Source: Pseudomonas syringae KCTC 12500 (lineage in GTDB: Bacteria > Pseudomonadota > Gammaproteobacteria > Pseudomonadales > Pseudomonadaceae). Taken from it: a stretch of DNA of 64,000 nucleotides. The DNA lies in the NCBI RefSeq assembly GCF_000507185.2, contig NZ_AYTM02000002.1, positions 4,127,501 through 4,191,500 on the forward strand. The letters are read 5' to 3'. This document shows, in pieces, positions 55,205 to 64,000 of the stretch; positions within the stretch are counted from its first letter, which is position 1, and each line of letters opens with the position of its first letter. Both the position numbers and the translations under genes were made by a program. Under the pieces are notes generated by a model. It did not search any database. It was not told the origin of the DNA and was given only the letters and a program-made list of their open reading frames with translations.

Positions 55205-56143
55205 ATGACCCTTTCATTTGTTGCCAAGGCATCGATCCTGATGCTGTTTCTGGGCAGCACGCTGTACGTTCATTTGCGCGGTCGTGCCCGATTGCCTCTG
55301 TTGCGGCAGTTCGTCAACCATTCTGCATTGTTCGCACCGTACAACGCACTGATGTACCTGTTTTCCCGCGTGCCGTCCGAGCCGTATCTGGACCGCAGCA
55401 AATTCCCTGAACTGGACATCCTCAAGGACAACTGGGAAACCATTCGCGACGAAGCCATGCACCTGTTCGACGAAGGCTATATTCGTGCGGCGGAGAAAAA
55501 CAACGACGCCGGTTTTGGCTCGTTCTTCAAGAAGGGCTGGAAGCGCTTTTACCTGAAGTGGTACGACAAGGCCCTGCCGTCTGCCGAGGCGCTGTGCCCG
55601 AAAACCGTCGAACTGGTCAACAGCATTCCCAACGTCAAGGGCGCGATGTTCGCGCTGTTGCCGGGTGGCAGTCACCTCAATCCGCACCGCGATCCGTTTG
55701 CCGGCTCGCTGCGTTATCACCTGGGCCTGTCGACACCCAACTCCGATGATTGCCGGATCTTCGTCGATGGCAAGGAGTACGCCTGGCGTGACGGTCAGGA
55801 CGTCATGTTCGATGAGACCTATGTTCACTGGGTCAAGAACGAGACCGACCAGACCCGGGTGATTCTTTTCTGTGACATCGAGCGTCCGTTGACCAACCGC
55901 TTCATGACCCGTATGAACCGCAGTGTCAGCGCGTTTCTGGGTCGCGCCACCGCTCCGCAGAACCTCGACGACGAGCGCGTCGGTGGAATCAACCAGGCGT
56001 ATGCGTTCAGCAAGCGTTTCAGTGATGGCTTCAGTGGCAAGGTCAAGCAGTTCAAGCGCGCCAACCCCAAGGCTTATCGCATATTGCGCCCTGTTCTGGC
56101 CGTGGCGGTACTGACGCTGCTGGGCTACTGGTTGTTTGGTTAA
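55205..56143 (+). CDS. lpxO: Lipid A/aspartyl-asparaginyl beta-hydroxylase family protein (LpxO-like)
   Basis: A 312-residue protein with an N-terminal membrane segment (LSFVAKASILMLFLGSTLYV), a domain with the 2-oxoglutarate/Fe(II) motif LNPHRDPFAGSLRYHLGL and second His in ETYVHWVKNETDQTRVILF, and a C-terminal membrane segment (RPVLAVAVLTLLGYWLFG). This layout is that of LpxO, which adds a 2-hydroxyl to a lipid A acyl chain. Pseudomonas has more than one LpxO paralogue, so acyl-chain specificity is unknown. The ATG follows AAGGAGAGCTTC. Confidence 0.88.
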   Translation: MTLSFVAKASILMLFLGSTLYVHLRGRARLPLLRQFVNHSALFAPYNALMYLFSRVPSEPYLDRSKFPELDILKDNWETIRDEAMHLFDEGYIRAAEKNNDAGFGSFFKKGWKRFYLKWYDKALPSAEALCPKTVELVNSIPNVKGAMFALLPGGSHLNPHRDPFAGSLRYHLGLSTPNSDDCRIFVDGKEYAWRDGQDVMFDETYVHWVKNETDQTRVILFCDIERPLTNRFMTRMNRSVSAFLGRATAPQNLDDERVGGINQAYAFSKRFSDGFSGKVKQFKRANPKAYRILRPVLAVAVLTLLGYWLFG

Positions 56144-56171
56144 GCGACAGTGTTTCCGGTTTTCCCCTGAT

Positions 56172-56202
56172 CCGGTTGTTCGTGGCCTCTGCGAACAACC
56201 GG
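56172..56202. terminator. Hairpin between convergent lpxO-like and sensor kinase genes
   Basis: CCGGTTGTTCG pairs perfectly with CGAACAACCGG around a nine-base loop. It can serve both transcripts; no T tract. Confidence 0.6.
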
Positions 56203-56209
56203 CATTCCG

Positions 56210-59200
56210 TTACCCGTCCAGACTCACATGCCGGCTCAACAGTGCGCGCAGCGCTGCAGGCTTGACCGGCTTGGGCAGGTAATCGAGCCCCGCCGCGTGC
56301 ACCTGAGCGATCAACTCCGCACGCCCATCGGCACTGATAAGCACGCCCGGCACCGGTTGACCCAGTCGGGTACGCAGCCAGGCCATGAGTTCAGTACCGG
56401 TTTCGCCTTCATCAAGATGGTAATCCACCAGGGCAATCTGCGGCCGGATGCCATTGTTCAGCAGCGCTTCGCATTCCTGTCGATTGCGCGCGGTCCAGAC
56501 CTGACAGCCCCAGCGTGACAGCAGGCTGTGCATACCGATCAGGATGCTGTCTTCGTTGTCGACACACAGCACCTGCGTACCGTTCAGTGCGGGGCGGCTG
56601 ACTTCAGGCAGTGTTGCGGGGAGTGCAGCCTGGGGCGCGGCCAGCGGTACCTGGACGCTGAATACGCTGCCTTTGCCGGTCCATGAGCGCACTTGCAAAG
56701 GATGCTCGAGGATGCGGCACAAACCATCGGCGATCGCCAGCCCCAGGCCCAGCCCCTTGGCCGCGTGAGTCTTGTGGCTGTCGAGGCGTTTGAATTCTTC
56801 GAAGATCACCTTGCGCTTGTCTTCGGGAATGCCCGGACCGCGGTCCCAGACTTCCAGGCTCAGGCTGTCACCGTAGCGCCTGACACCCAGCAGAATAGGG
56901 CCTTTGGCATAGCGGAAAGCGTTGGTCAAAAAGTTCTGCAGCACCCGGCGCAACAGCTTGATATCGCTGTCGACGCGCAGTGAACTGCCCCTCACACGAA
57001 AACTCAGGCCTTGCTCCTGAGCCAGCGCCTTGAATTCGGCACCCAGGGTGTCAAACAGCGCGCTGAGCGGGAACGGCTGACGGTCCGGGGTGATCTTGCC
57101 GTTTTCGATGCGAGAAATATCCAGCAGGTCGCTGATCAGGTCTTCGGCAGAGCGCAGCGAGCTGTCCAGGTGCCGAACCAGTTGCTGGGCGTCGCTGGAA
57201 ATCCCTTCCTGCTGATGTGACAGCGCGGCGGAGAACAGTCGTGCAGCGTTCAACGGCTGCATCAGGTCATGACTCACCGCGGCCAGGAAACGGGTTTTCG
57301 ATTCGTTGGCGGCTTCAGCGGTGCCTTTGGCTTCGGTCAGCGCCTGGTTGAGCTGGGACAATTCGTGGGTACGTGCGGCTACCCGTTGCTCAAGGCTTTC
57401 ATTGACGCCTTTGAGGGCGTGCTCGGCGGCGCGGAACTCGGTGATGTCGGTGAAACTCATGACGAAGCCGCCGCCCGGCATCGGGTTGCCAATCAGCTCG
57501 ATCACCTGGCCATTGGGAAACAACCGCTCCGAGGTGTGAGCGCGGCCTTGGCGCATCCAGTGCAGACGGCGCGCAACGTGAACTTCTGCCTCGCCCGGTC
57601 CGCAGAGTCCGCGCTCGGCGTTGTAACGGATGATGTCGGCAATCGGCCGGCCAACGCCGATCAGGCCTTCAGGGTAATTGAACAGCTCAAGGTAGCGACG
57701 ATTCCAGGCGACTAGACGCAAGGACTGGTCGACCACGCTGATGCCCTGGGTAATGTTTTCGATAGCACCCTGCAGCAGCGCGCGGTTGAACTGCAGTACT
57801 TCGGAGGCTTCGTCGGCGATGCGTACGACGTCTTCCAGCTGCATGTCGCGACCTTCGATAGCAGCCTTGACCACCGCGCGGGTCGAAGAGGTGCCGAGCA
57901 CGCCGGCCAGCAGTCGCTCGGTATGCGCGATCCATTCTCCGTCGGCATTCAGGCTGGGGTTGAAACCCTTGCCCTGTCGTTGGGCGAAGCGGATGAAGCT
58001 CTGCCGCGCGCGGTCCTCACCGACGAAGCGTGCCGACAGGCTGAGCAGGTCCTCGATCTGTACCGCAAGCAGCGGGCGACTGAAGTCGCGTCCTTGGGTT
58101 TCCTGACCGATGAAACGACCCGCCTGCCAGTGCTCGGCCACTCGCGTGCGCGACAGCATCGACACCCAGGCGAACAGCGTGCAATTGCCGGCCATCGACA
58201 GCACCACGCCCTGGGTCATCGGCGAGATAGGCAGGTCGAACGGGTTGCTGTGCAGCCAGGAGAGCAGTGGGAACGTGCTCAAAGACCAGCCCATGCCATG
58301 CGCCGTCACCGGCAGCACGAGGGTGTAGAACCAAATGAAGATACCGGCCGCCAGGCCTGCAAATACACCACGCCGATTGGCCTGCTTCCAGTACAACGCA
58401 CCGAACATGGCGGGAGCCAGCTGGGTGATCGCGGCAAAGGCGATCTGGCCGATGGTCGCCAGACTGGCCGTCGACCCGAGCATCCGGTAGCTGACGTAGG
58501 CCAGCAGAAGAATCATCACGATGCTGATGCGTCTGACGGAAAGCATCCAGTGACGAAACGCTTCGAACGGCCGTTCGGTGTTTTTGCGTCTTAACAGCCA
58601 CGGCAGCAGCATGTCGTTGGAAATCATCGTCGACAGCGCTACGCAAGCGACGATCACCATGCCGGTTGCCGCCGATGCTCCGCCAATGAAGGCCAGCAGC
58701 GCGAGTGAAGGGTGAGCGTGAGCCAGCGGCAGGCTGATCACGAACGAGTCGGGCAGCATGGAGCCCGGCAGGAGCATTTGTCCGGCCAGTGCAATCGGCA
58801 CCACGAACAGTGCAGCCAGCGCCAGATACGCCGGGAACACCCATTTGGCGAGATTCAGGTCTTGAGGCTCGATGTTCTCGACCACCGTCACGTGGAACTG
58901 GCGGGGCAGGCAGACAATCGCCATCATCGCCACGCCGGTCTGCACGAACATCGACGGCCAGTTGATCGTGTCTTTCCAGTATTCCTCGAGACGTGGCGCG
59001 AGTTTGGCCTGATTGAACAGGTCGTCGAATCCGTCATACAGGCCGAACGTGACGAATACGCCGACCGCCATGAACGCAAACAGCTTGACCAGCGCCTCGA
59101 AAGCAATGGCCAGCACCATGCCGCGATGGTGTTCGGTGACATCCAGATTGCGTGCGCCGAAGACGATGGTGAACAGCGCGAGAATCAGCGACACCACCAG

Positions 59201-59686
59201 CGCGGTGTCCTGCGCGCGGGTGCCGGTGGAGTCAGCCACGGCACCGATCAGGATATTCACCCCAAGCACGATGCCTTTGAGCTGCAACGCGATGTACGGC
59301 AGCATGCCGATCAGGCAAATCAGCGCCACCATCACCGCCAGTGACTGGGACTTGCCATAGCGCGCTGCGATGAAGTCGGCAATTGAAGTGATATTTTCCT
59401 GCTTGCTGATCAGCACCATTTTTTGCAGTACCCAGGGCGCCAGTACCATCAGCACGATGGGCCCCAGATAAATCGGCAGAAACGACCACAACTGCTCTGC
59501 GGCCTGACCCACTGCGCCGAAAAATGTCCAACTGGTGCAGTACACCGCCAGCGACAGGCTGTAGACCCAGGCGCGCATGGTCGGGCGCAGCGACGCGCTG
59601 TATCGGTCGCCGTAGAAGGCGATGGCGAACATGATGGCCATATAGGTAAGAGCAACGGCCGCAATCAGCCCGCTGGACAGCGACAT
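56210..59686 (-). CDS. mxtR: Transporter-type hybrid histidine kinase (CrbS/MxtR family)
   Basis: A 1158-residue protein. The first 510 residues or so are a sodium/solute symporter-like (PutP/SSF) domain with about 13 membrane segments (SSGLIAAVALTYMAIMFAIA to HGMGWSLSTFPLLSWL). A PAS domain near 630-740 follows, then a coiled coil, a HisKA domain with FLAAVSHDLMQPLNAARLFS, an ATPase domain (GLGLGLAIADGLCRI), and a receiver domain with ALVDYHLDEGETG. The layout matches CrbS/MxtR kinases, which control acetate and short-chain metabolism through a LuxR-type partner; that partner is not in the window. Start at 59686, MSLSSGLIAA. Confidence 0.85.
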   Translation of the reverse strand: MSLSSGLIAAVALTYMAIMFAIAFYGDRYSASLRPTMRAWVYSLSLAVYCTSWTFFGAVGQAAEQLWSFLPIYLGPIVLMVLAPWVLQKMVLISKQENITSIADFIAARYGKSQSLAVMVALICLIGMLPYIALQLKGIVLGVNILIGAVADSTGTRAQDTALVVSLILALFTIVFGARNLDVTEHHRGMVLAIAFEALVKLFAFMAVGVFVTFGLYDGFDDLFNQAKLAPRLEEYWKDTINWPSMFVQTGVAMMAIVCLPRQFHVTVVENIEPQDLNLAKWVFPAYLALAALFVVPIALAGQMLLPGSMLPDSFVISLPLAHAHPSLALLAFIGGASAATGMVIVACVALSTMISNDMLLPWLLRRKNTERPFEAFRHWMLSVRRISIVMILLLAYVSYRMLGSTASLATIGQIAFAAITQLAPAMFGALYWKQANRRGVFAGLAAGIFIWFYTLVLPVTAHGMGWSLSTFPLLSWLHSNPFDLPISPMTQGVVLSMAGNCTLFAWVSMLSRTRVAEHWQAGRFIGQETQGRDFSRPLLAVQIEDLLSLSARFVGEDRARQSFIRFAQRQGKGFNPSLNADGEWIAHTERLLAGVLGTSSTRAVVKAAIEGRDMQLEDVVRIADEASEVLQFNRALLQGAIENITQGISVVDQSLRLVAWNRRYLELFNYPEGLIGVGRPIADIIRYNAERGLCGPGEAEVHVARRLHWMRQGRAHTSERLFPNGQVIELIGNPMPGGGFVMSFTDITEFRAAEHALKGVNESLEQRVAARTHELSQLNQALTEAKGTAEAANESKTRFLAAVSHDLMQPLNAARLFSAALSHQQEGISSDAQQLVRHLDSSLRSAEDLISDLLDISRIENGKITPDRQPFPLSALFDTLGAEFKALAQEQGLSFRVRGSSLRVDSDIKLLRRVLQNFLTNAFRYAKGPILLGVRRYGDSLSLEVWDRGPGIPEDKRKVIFEEFKRLDSHKTHAAKGLGLGLAIADGLCRILEHPLQVRSWTGKGSVFSVQVPLAAPQAALPATLPEVSRPALNGTQVLCVDNEDSILIGMHSLLSRWGCQVWTARNRQECEALLNNGIRPQIALVDYHLDEGETGTELMAWLRTRLGQPVPGVLISADGRAELIAQVHAAGLDYLPKPVKPAALRALLSRHVSLDG

Positions 59687-59928
59687 ATCAAATTCCACAC
59701 TGTATCGATAACGCGCAGTCTCGCACGATGGCCGCGCTTCGTCTTTGTCGACCAAGGTCGAGCGTGGCGCGGTGTCGCAGCGGTCCCGGCCAAGCCCGAA
59801 GTGATAAAAATAGCGACACAGGTTTTGTAAAAGAAAATGTCCTATCGACATTCGGCGGCGTTACGTCTTCAATGTGCCTCGGATTGGCCGCTGCGTCAGT
59901 TCTCCCCAGCCTCTCAGGACCACGGACG

Positions 59929-61803
59929 ATGAGCCAACAGTCACAATTCAGCCTGCTCGGGAAACGCCGTTTCCTGCCGTTTTTCATCACGCAGTCCCTC
60001 GGGGCATTCAATGACAACATCTTCAAGCAGTCATTGATCCTTGCCATCCTTTACAAGCTGAGCATCGACGGGGATCGCTCGATCTACGTCAATCTGTGCG
60101 CCTTGCTGTTCATCCTGCCGTTCTTTCTGTTCTCGGCGCTGGCCGGGCAGTTCGGCGAGAAGTACCCCAAGGACAAGTTGATCCGGATCATCAAGTTCGG
60201 CGAGATTGTCATCATGGTGGTCGGCGCCGCAGGCTTTCTGTTCAATCATCTGGAGTTGATGCTGGCCGCGCTGTTCGCCATGGGTACGCATTCGGCGCTG
60301 TTCGGGCCGGTCAAGTATTCGATCCTGCCCCAGCACCTGCGCGAGAGCGAACTGGTCGGCGGCAACGCGCTGGTCGAGATGGGCACTTTTCTGGCGATTC
60401 TGGCCGGCACCATCAGCGCGGGTGTGATGATGTCTTCTTCGCACTATGCCTGGGTGGTGGCGGCTGCCATCGTGCTGGTCGCCTGCCTGGGGTTCCTGGC
60501 CAGCTTCGGTATCCCGCGCGCCGATGCTGCCTCGCCGGAGATGAAGCTCAACTGGAACATCTTTACCCAGTCGTGGGCGACCTTGCGCATGGGGCTTGGG
60601 CAGACGCCCGCGGTTTCGCGCTCGATTGTCGGCAACTCGTGGTTCTGGTTCGTGGGCGCTATCTACCTGACGCAGATCCCGGCCTATGCAAAGGAATGGA
60701 TGTACGGCGACGAAACGGTCGTTACGCTGATTCTGGCCGTATTCTCCATCGGCATCGCGCTGGGCTCGTTGCTCTGCGAGCGCTTGTCCGGGCATAAGGT
60801 CGAGATCGGGCTGGTGCCGTTCGGCTCGATGGGCCTGACGATTTTTGGCCTGCTGCTGTGGTGGCATTCGGGCGGTTTCCCACAGAACGTGCAGGCCAAC
60901 GACTGGCTGGCGGTGCTGTCCTCAGGGCAGGGCTGGCTGGTGCTGTTCGATATTCTGGGTATCGGCGTATTCGGTGGCTTTTACATCGTGCCGCTGTACG
61001 CCTTGATCCAGTCGCGCACGCCGCTGAAAGAGCGCTCGCGCGTCATCGCCGCCAACAACATTCTCAACGCGCTGTTCATGGTGGTCTCGGCGCTTGTCTC
61101 GATCCTGCTGCTGAGCGTTGCCAAACTGTCGATTCCGCAGCTGTTTCTGGCCGTGTCGGTGATGAACATCGCGGTCAACATCTACATCTTCAAGATCGTC
61201 CCCGAGTTCACCATGCGCTTCATGATCTGGCTGCTTGGCCATTCCATGTACCGCGTCGAACACCGCAATCTGGATCGGATCCCGGACGAAGGCGCGGCGC
61301 TGTTGGTCTGCAACCATGTGTCCTTTGTCGATGCATTGCTGATTGCCGGTGCAGTGAGGCGCCCGATCCGCTTTGTCATGTACTACAAGATCTACCAGCT
61401 GCCCGTGCTCAACTTCATCTTTCGCACGGCCGGGACCATCCCCATTGCCGGGCGTAACGAAGACATGGACATCTACGAGAAATCGTTCAAGCGCATCGCC
61501 CAGTACCTCGCGGAAGGCGAACTGGTGTGCATCTTCCCGGAAGGCAAACTGACCACCGACGGCGAAATCAACGGCTTCAAGAACGGCATGAGCCGCATCA
61601 TCCAGGAAACCCCGGTACCGGTCATTCCACTGGCACTGCAAGGCCTGTGGGGCAGCTTCTTCAGCCGCGACCCGAGCAAGACCCTGTTTCGCCGCCTCTG
61701 GTCTCGCGTGGTACTGGTTGCGGGTTCGCCCATTGCCGCCGACGTGGCAACCCCCGTGGACGTGCGCGAAGAAGTGAAAGCGCTGAGAGGGAAAGTGCAG
61801 TAG
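59929..61803 (+). CDS. MFS transporter-acyltransferase fusion (LplT-PlsC type)
   Basis: A 624-residue protein. The N-terminal 400 residues are an MFS transporter (SLGAFNDNIFKQSLILAILY, GPVKYSILPQHLRESELVGGN) of the LplT lysophospholipid flippase type. The C-terminal 200 residues are a PlsC-type acyltransferase with NHVSFVDALL as the HX4D motif and FPEGKLTTDGEINGFKNG. It should bring lysophospholipids inward and reacylate them, a role similar to E. coli Aas with LplT, but without the acyl-ACP synthetase part. ATG 59929 begins MSQQSQFSLLGKRRF. Confidence 0.92.
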   Translation: MSQQSQFSLLGKRRFLPFFITQSLGAFNDNIFKQSLILAILYKLSIDGDRSIYVNLCALLFILPFFLFSALAGQFGEKYPKDKLIRIIKFGEIVIMVVGAAGFLFNHLELMLAALFAMGTHSALFGPVKYSILPQHLRESELVGGNALVEMGTFLAILAGTISAGVMMSSSHYAWVVAAAIVLVACLGFLASFGIPRADAASPEMKLNWNIFTQSWATLRMGLGQTPAVSRSIVGNSWFWFVGAIYLTQIPAYAKEWMYGDETVVTLILAVFSIGIALGSLLCERLSGHKVEIGLVPFGSMGLTIFGLLLWWHSGGFPQNVQANDWLAVLSSGQGWLVLFDILGIGVFGGFYIVPLYALIQSRTPLKERSRVIAANNILNALFMVVSALVSILLLSVAKLSIPQLFLAVSVMNIAVNIYIFKIVPEFTMRFMIWLLGHSMYRVEHRNLDRIPDEGAALLVCNHVSFVDALLIAGAVRRPIRFVMYYKIYQLPVLNFIFRTAGTIPIAGRNEDMDIYEKSFKRIAQYLAEGELVCIFPEGKLTTDGEINGFKNGMSRIIQETPVPVIPLALQGLWGSFFSRDPSKTLFRRLWSRVVLVAGSPIAADVATPVDVREEVKALRGKVQ

Positions 61804-61965
61804 CGTTTACGCTCTGTACAACTGACGTGCCAATCACTTCGGATTGGCACGATGGCCAAAGGTGACCTGAGCTGGAACCCACATCCACCTGACCTCGCAG
61901 AACCGCCGTGTGACGCGGAGCGTCACGAACTGCATTCCCACGCGGGGGACGACAGTCAACAGGCA

Positions 61966-62913
61966 TCAACGGACGGACGTATTCTCTTCCTCCGGCATCT
62001 TCCTGAAATACGTCGATAGCAACGCCCCGGAAATATTGTGCCAGACACTGAACAGCGCACTTGGCACCGCCGCCAGCGGCGAGAAATGCGCACTGGCCAG
62101 CGCAGCGCCCAGCCCCGAGTTCTGCATACCGACCTCCAGCGCCAGCGACTTGCGTTGCGCTAATGGCAGCTTGAAAACCTTGCCAGTGAAATAACCCAAC
62201 AGAAAACCGAACGTGTTATGCAGAATCACCACCGCCATGATCAGCAGGCCGGATTCAGCGATTTTCGCCTGACTGGCCGCGACCACAGCGCAGACGATCA
62301 TCACAATACTGACCACCGACACCAGCGGCAGCACGTCTACCGCATAGCTGACCCGCGCGCCCAACAGACGCTGGGCAACCACGCCCAACACAATCGGCAG
62401 CATGACCAGTTGCAGGATCGACCAGAACATATCGAGGAAAGACACCGGCAGCCACGCCGAAGCGAGGAACCAGATCAAGGTCGGGGTCAGCAGCGGGGCG
62501 AGCAGGGTAGTGACCGCAGCGATCGCCACCGCCAGCGCCAGATCACCCTTTGCCAGCCAGGCCATGACGTTGGATGAAGTGCCGCTCGGACAGCAGCCGA
62601 CCAGAATCACGCCCACGGCAATCTCCGGCGGCAGTTGAAACACCTGGCACAGCAACCAGGCCACACCGGGCATGATCACGAAGTGCGCAATCACACCCAG
62701 CGCCACTCGCCACGGGTTACGCGCCACTTCGGAAAAATCGTCGAGTTTCAGGGTCAGGCCCATGCCGAACATGACCAGCCCGAGTAGCGGCACGATCCAG
62801 CTCTTAAGGCCAATGAATGCCTGCGGAAACAGAAATGCCAGAATGGCGAACAACAACACCCAGTAGGCAAACGTGTTGCCGACAAAACGACTCAAGGCTG
62901 CCAACGCACGCAT
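61966..62913 (-). CDS. Bile acid:sodium symporter (BASS) family transporter
   Basis: A 315-residue protein with ten hydrophobic segments. The conserved crossing motifs are GCCPSGTSSNVMAWLAKGDLAL and LEVGMQNSGLGAALASAHF, which mark the Na+ sites of the BASS family. In bacteria these carry pantoate, ketopantoate or other organic anions with Na+. The start MRALAALSRF at 62913 is preceded by AAGGAACAGGCC; the frame continues to 63000 without a site. It lies between the MFS fusion and rdgC. Confidence 0.92.
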   Translation of the reverse strand: MRALAALSRFVGNTFAYWVLLFAILAFLFPQAFIGLKSWIVPLLGLVMFGMGLTLKLDDFSEVARNPWRVALGVIAHFVIMPGVAWLLCQVFQLPPEIAVGVILVGCCPSGTSSNVMAWLAKGDLALAVAIAAVTTLLAPLLTPTLIWFLASAWLPVSFLDMFWSILQLVMLPIVLGVVAQRLLGARVSYAVDVLPLVSVVSIVMIVCAVVAASQAKIAESGLLIMAVVILHNTFGFLLGYFTGKVFKLPLAQRKSLALEVGMQNSGLGAALASAHFSPLAAVPSALFSVWHNISGALLSTYFRKMPEEENTSVR

Positions 62914-63009
62914 GGCCTGTTCCTTATTGTTGAATAACCGGGATGAAATGAATGCGCCGTCTGACGAGACGGCGCGGTGTTTCGAGCGGCAGTGTTGCAA
63001 AAGCGCGTA

Positions 63010-63930
63010 TCAGATGCCTTGCGGAATCTCTTCGCCGCCCAATGCCTCGAACAGCTCCGGCAGGAACTCGCCGAAGGTCAGCATCATCAGCGTGAAGCTG
63101 GCGTCCAGTTGCCCCAACGCTTCGTCACCACCGTCCTGTTCGGCCTGATCCTGCAGCAGGTCCTCGAACTTCAGACGCTTGACCACCAGCTTATCGTCCA
63201 GCACGAACGACAGCTTGTCCTGCCAGGCCAGCGACAGCTGGGTCACGACCTTGCCTGTGCTCAGGTGCAGCTGGATTTCGTCGCCGGTCAGGTCCTGACG
63301 CTTGCAGCGCACGATGCCGCCATCTTCATGGGTGTCGCGCAGCTCGCACTCGTCCAGCACGAAGAAGTTGTCGGCTGCTTTCTGAGTCTTGACCCAGTCA
63401 GTCATGGTCGCACTCGGTGAAACCTTGACCGTCAGCGGACGTACCGGCAGCGAGCCGATGACCTCGCGCAGGGTGGACAACAGGTCTTCGGCGCGTTTCG
63501 GGCTGGAGGCATTGACCAGGATCAGGCCCTGTTTCGGCGCGATGGCGGCGAAGGTGGCGGAGCGGCGGATAAAGGCGCGCGGCAGGAAGGCCTGGATGAT
63601 TTCATCCTTGAGCTGATCGCGTTCCTTCTTGTAGACCTTGCGCATCTGCTCGGCTTCGATCTCGTCGACCTTTTCCTTGAGCGCGTCACGCACGACGCTG
63701 CCCGGCAGAATGCGCTCTTCCTTGCGTGCAGCGATCAGCATGAAGTCCTGACTGATGTGTACCAATGGAGCGTCTTCGCCCTTGCCGAAAGGAGCGACGA
63801 AACCATAGGTGGCTACCTCCTGGCTGGCGCAGGCGCGCGCCGGCTTGGTCGCCAGTGCTGTCTCCAGCGCTTCGGCATCAAAAGGCACGTCCTGGGTCAG
63901 GCGATAGACAAGCAGGTTTTTGAACCACAT
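63010..63930 (-). CDS. rdgC: Recombination-associated protein RdgC
   Basis: A 306-residue DNA-binding ring protein that limits RecA loading. The sequence begins [20 protein letters not shown] and has the family length and stretches [20 protein letters not shown] and KLKFEDLL...[14 protein letters not shown]. RdgC is conserved in gammaproteobacteria and is a growth-related, non-essential factor in most. ATG at 63930. The gene is complete, with the last 70 bases of the window upstream of it. Confidence 0.95.
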   Translation of the reverse strand: MWFKNLLVYRLTQDVPFDAEALETALATKPARACASQEVATYGFVAPFGKGEDAPLVHISQDFMLIAARKEERILPGSVVRDALKEKVDEIEAEQMRKVYKKERDQLKDEIIQAFLPRAFIRRSATFAAIAPKQGLILVNASSPKRAEDLLSTLREVIGSLPVRPLTVKVSPSATMTDWVKTQKAADNFFVLDECELRDTHEDGGIVRCKRQDLTGDEIQLHLSTGKVVTQLSLAWQDKLSFVLDDKLVVKRLKFEDLLQDQAEQDGGDEALGQLDASFTLMMLTFGEFLPELFEALGGEEIPQGI

Positions 63931-64000
63931 GAGGTGAATCTCTCTTTCTATACAAAGGCGGGCATTATTCGCTCCTCAGCCGCTGGGGCCAACCCTGTAC

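Noticed and set aside
61870..61895. GGAACC followed closely by CCACC
   Set aside because: The spacer is far too short for an hrp box.

Overview
This window looks like a chromosome segment of a plant-associated Pseudomonas, most likely of the Pseudomonas syringae group. The gene order of the backbone (cpoB-queE-queC-tRNA-Lys, nadA-bepA-tusA-perM-bcp-gcvR-dapA-bamC-MBL-purC, and further on crbS/mxtR, an MFS-acyltransferase fusion, a BASS symporter and rdgC) follows the Pseudomonas genus pattern known from P. aeruginosa. A textbook hrp box in front of a gene with a type III secretion-like N-terminus points to a strain carrying the Hrp type III system, although no hrp genes lie in the window.

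Layout. 1-2405: end of the Tol-Pal gene cpoB, queuosine genes queE and queC, and tRNA-Lys(TTT), a known insertion hot spot in the genus. 2406-10216: an accessory stretch between tRNA-Lys and nadA. It holds a chemoreceptor, a YdjM-like membrane protein, a Crp-like regulator, a cupin, a DedA protein, a candidate type III effector behind a perfect hrp box (7910-7938), and an SDR. 10383-19562: core block from nadA (with a structured leader) to purC. 19654-25572: tRNA-Ser(CGA), a ParDE-like toxin-antitoxin pair, an Old Yellow Enzyme with a divergent LysR regulator, an LLM flavin oxidoreductase and a GvpU-like orphan. 25851-45308: mostly core metabolism and envelope genes, including malic enzyme, a lipid A phosphoethanolamine transferase, RNase D with ycgL, copper genes copA-copB, oligopeptidase B, and a VWA/MoxR pair.

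45.4-52.65 kb: an integrated element of about 7 kb that I do not recognise. It carries a tyrosine integrase, a DUF1508 protein, a serine recombinase with a res-like repeat array just upstream, four or five unassigned small genes (one resembling a small terminase in size and composition), an HNH-AP2 homing-type nuclease and a small two-helix membrane protein. Similar 21-bp dyads flank it. 52861-64000: return to the backbone with a DUF748/AsmA-like protein, cysK, lpxO-like hydroxylase, a transporter-type hybrid sensor kinase (CrbS/MxtR family), an MFS-acyltransferase fusion, a BASS transporter and rdgC.

The two most interesting items are the hrp-box-driven candidate effector at 7951-9288, which combines an N-terminal ankyrin-like stretch with features that could be an ADP-ribosyltransferase-like fold, and the 7-kb integrative element with its arrays of short repeats. 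All functions were assigned by reading the sequence; no database search was run.
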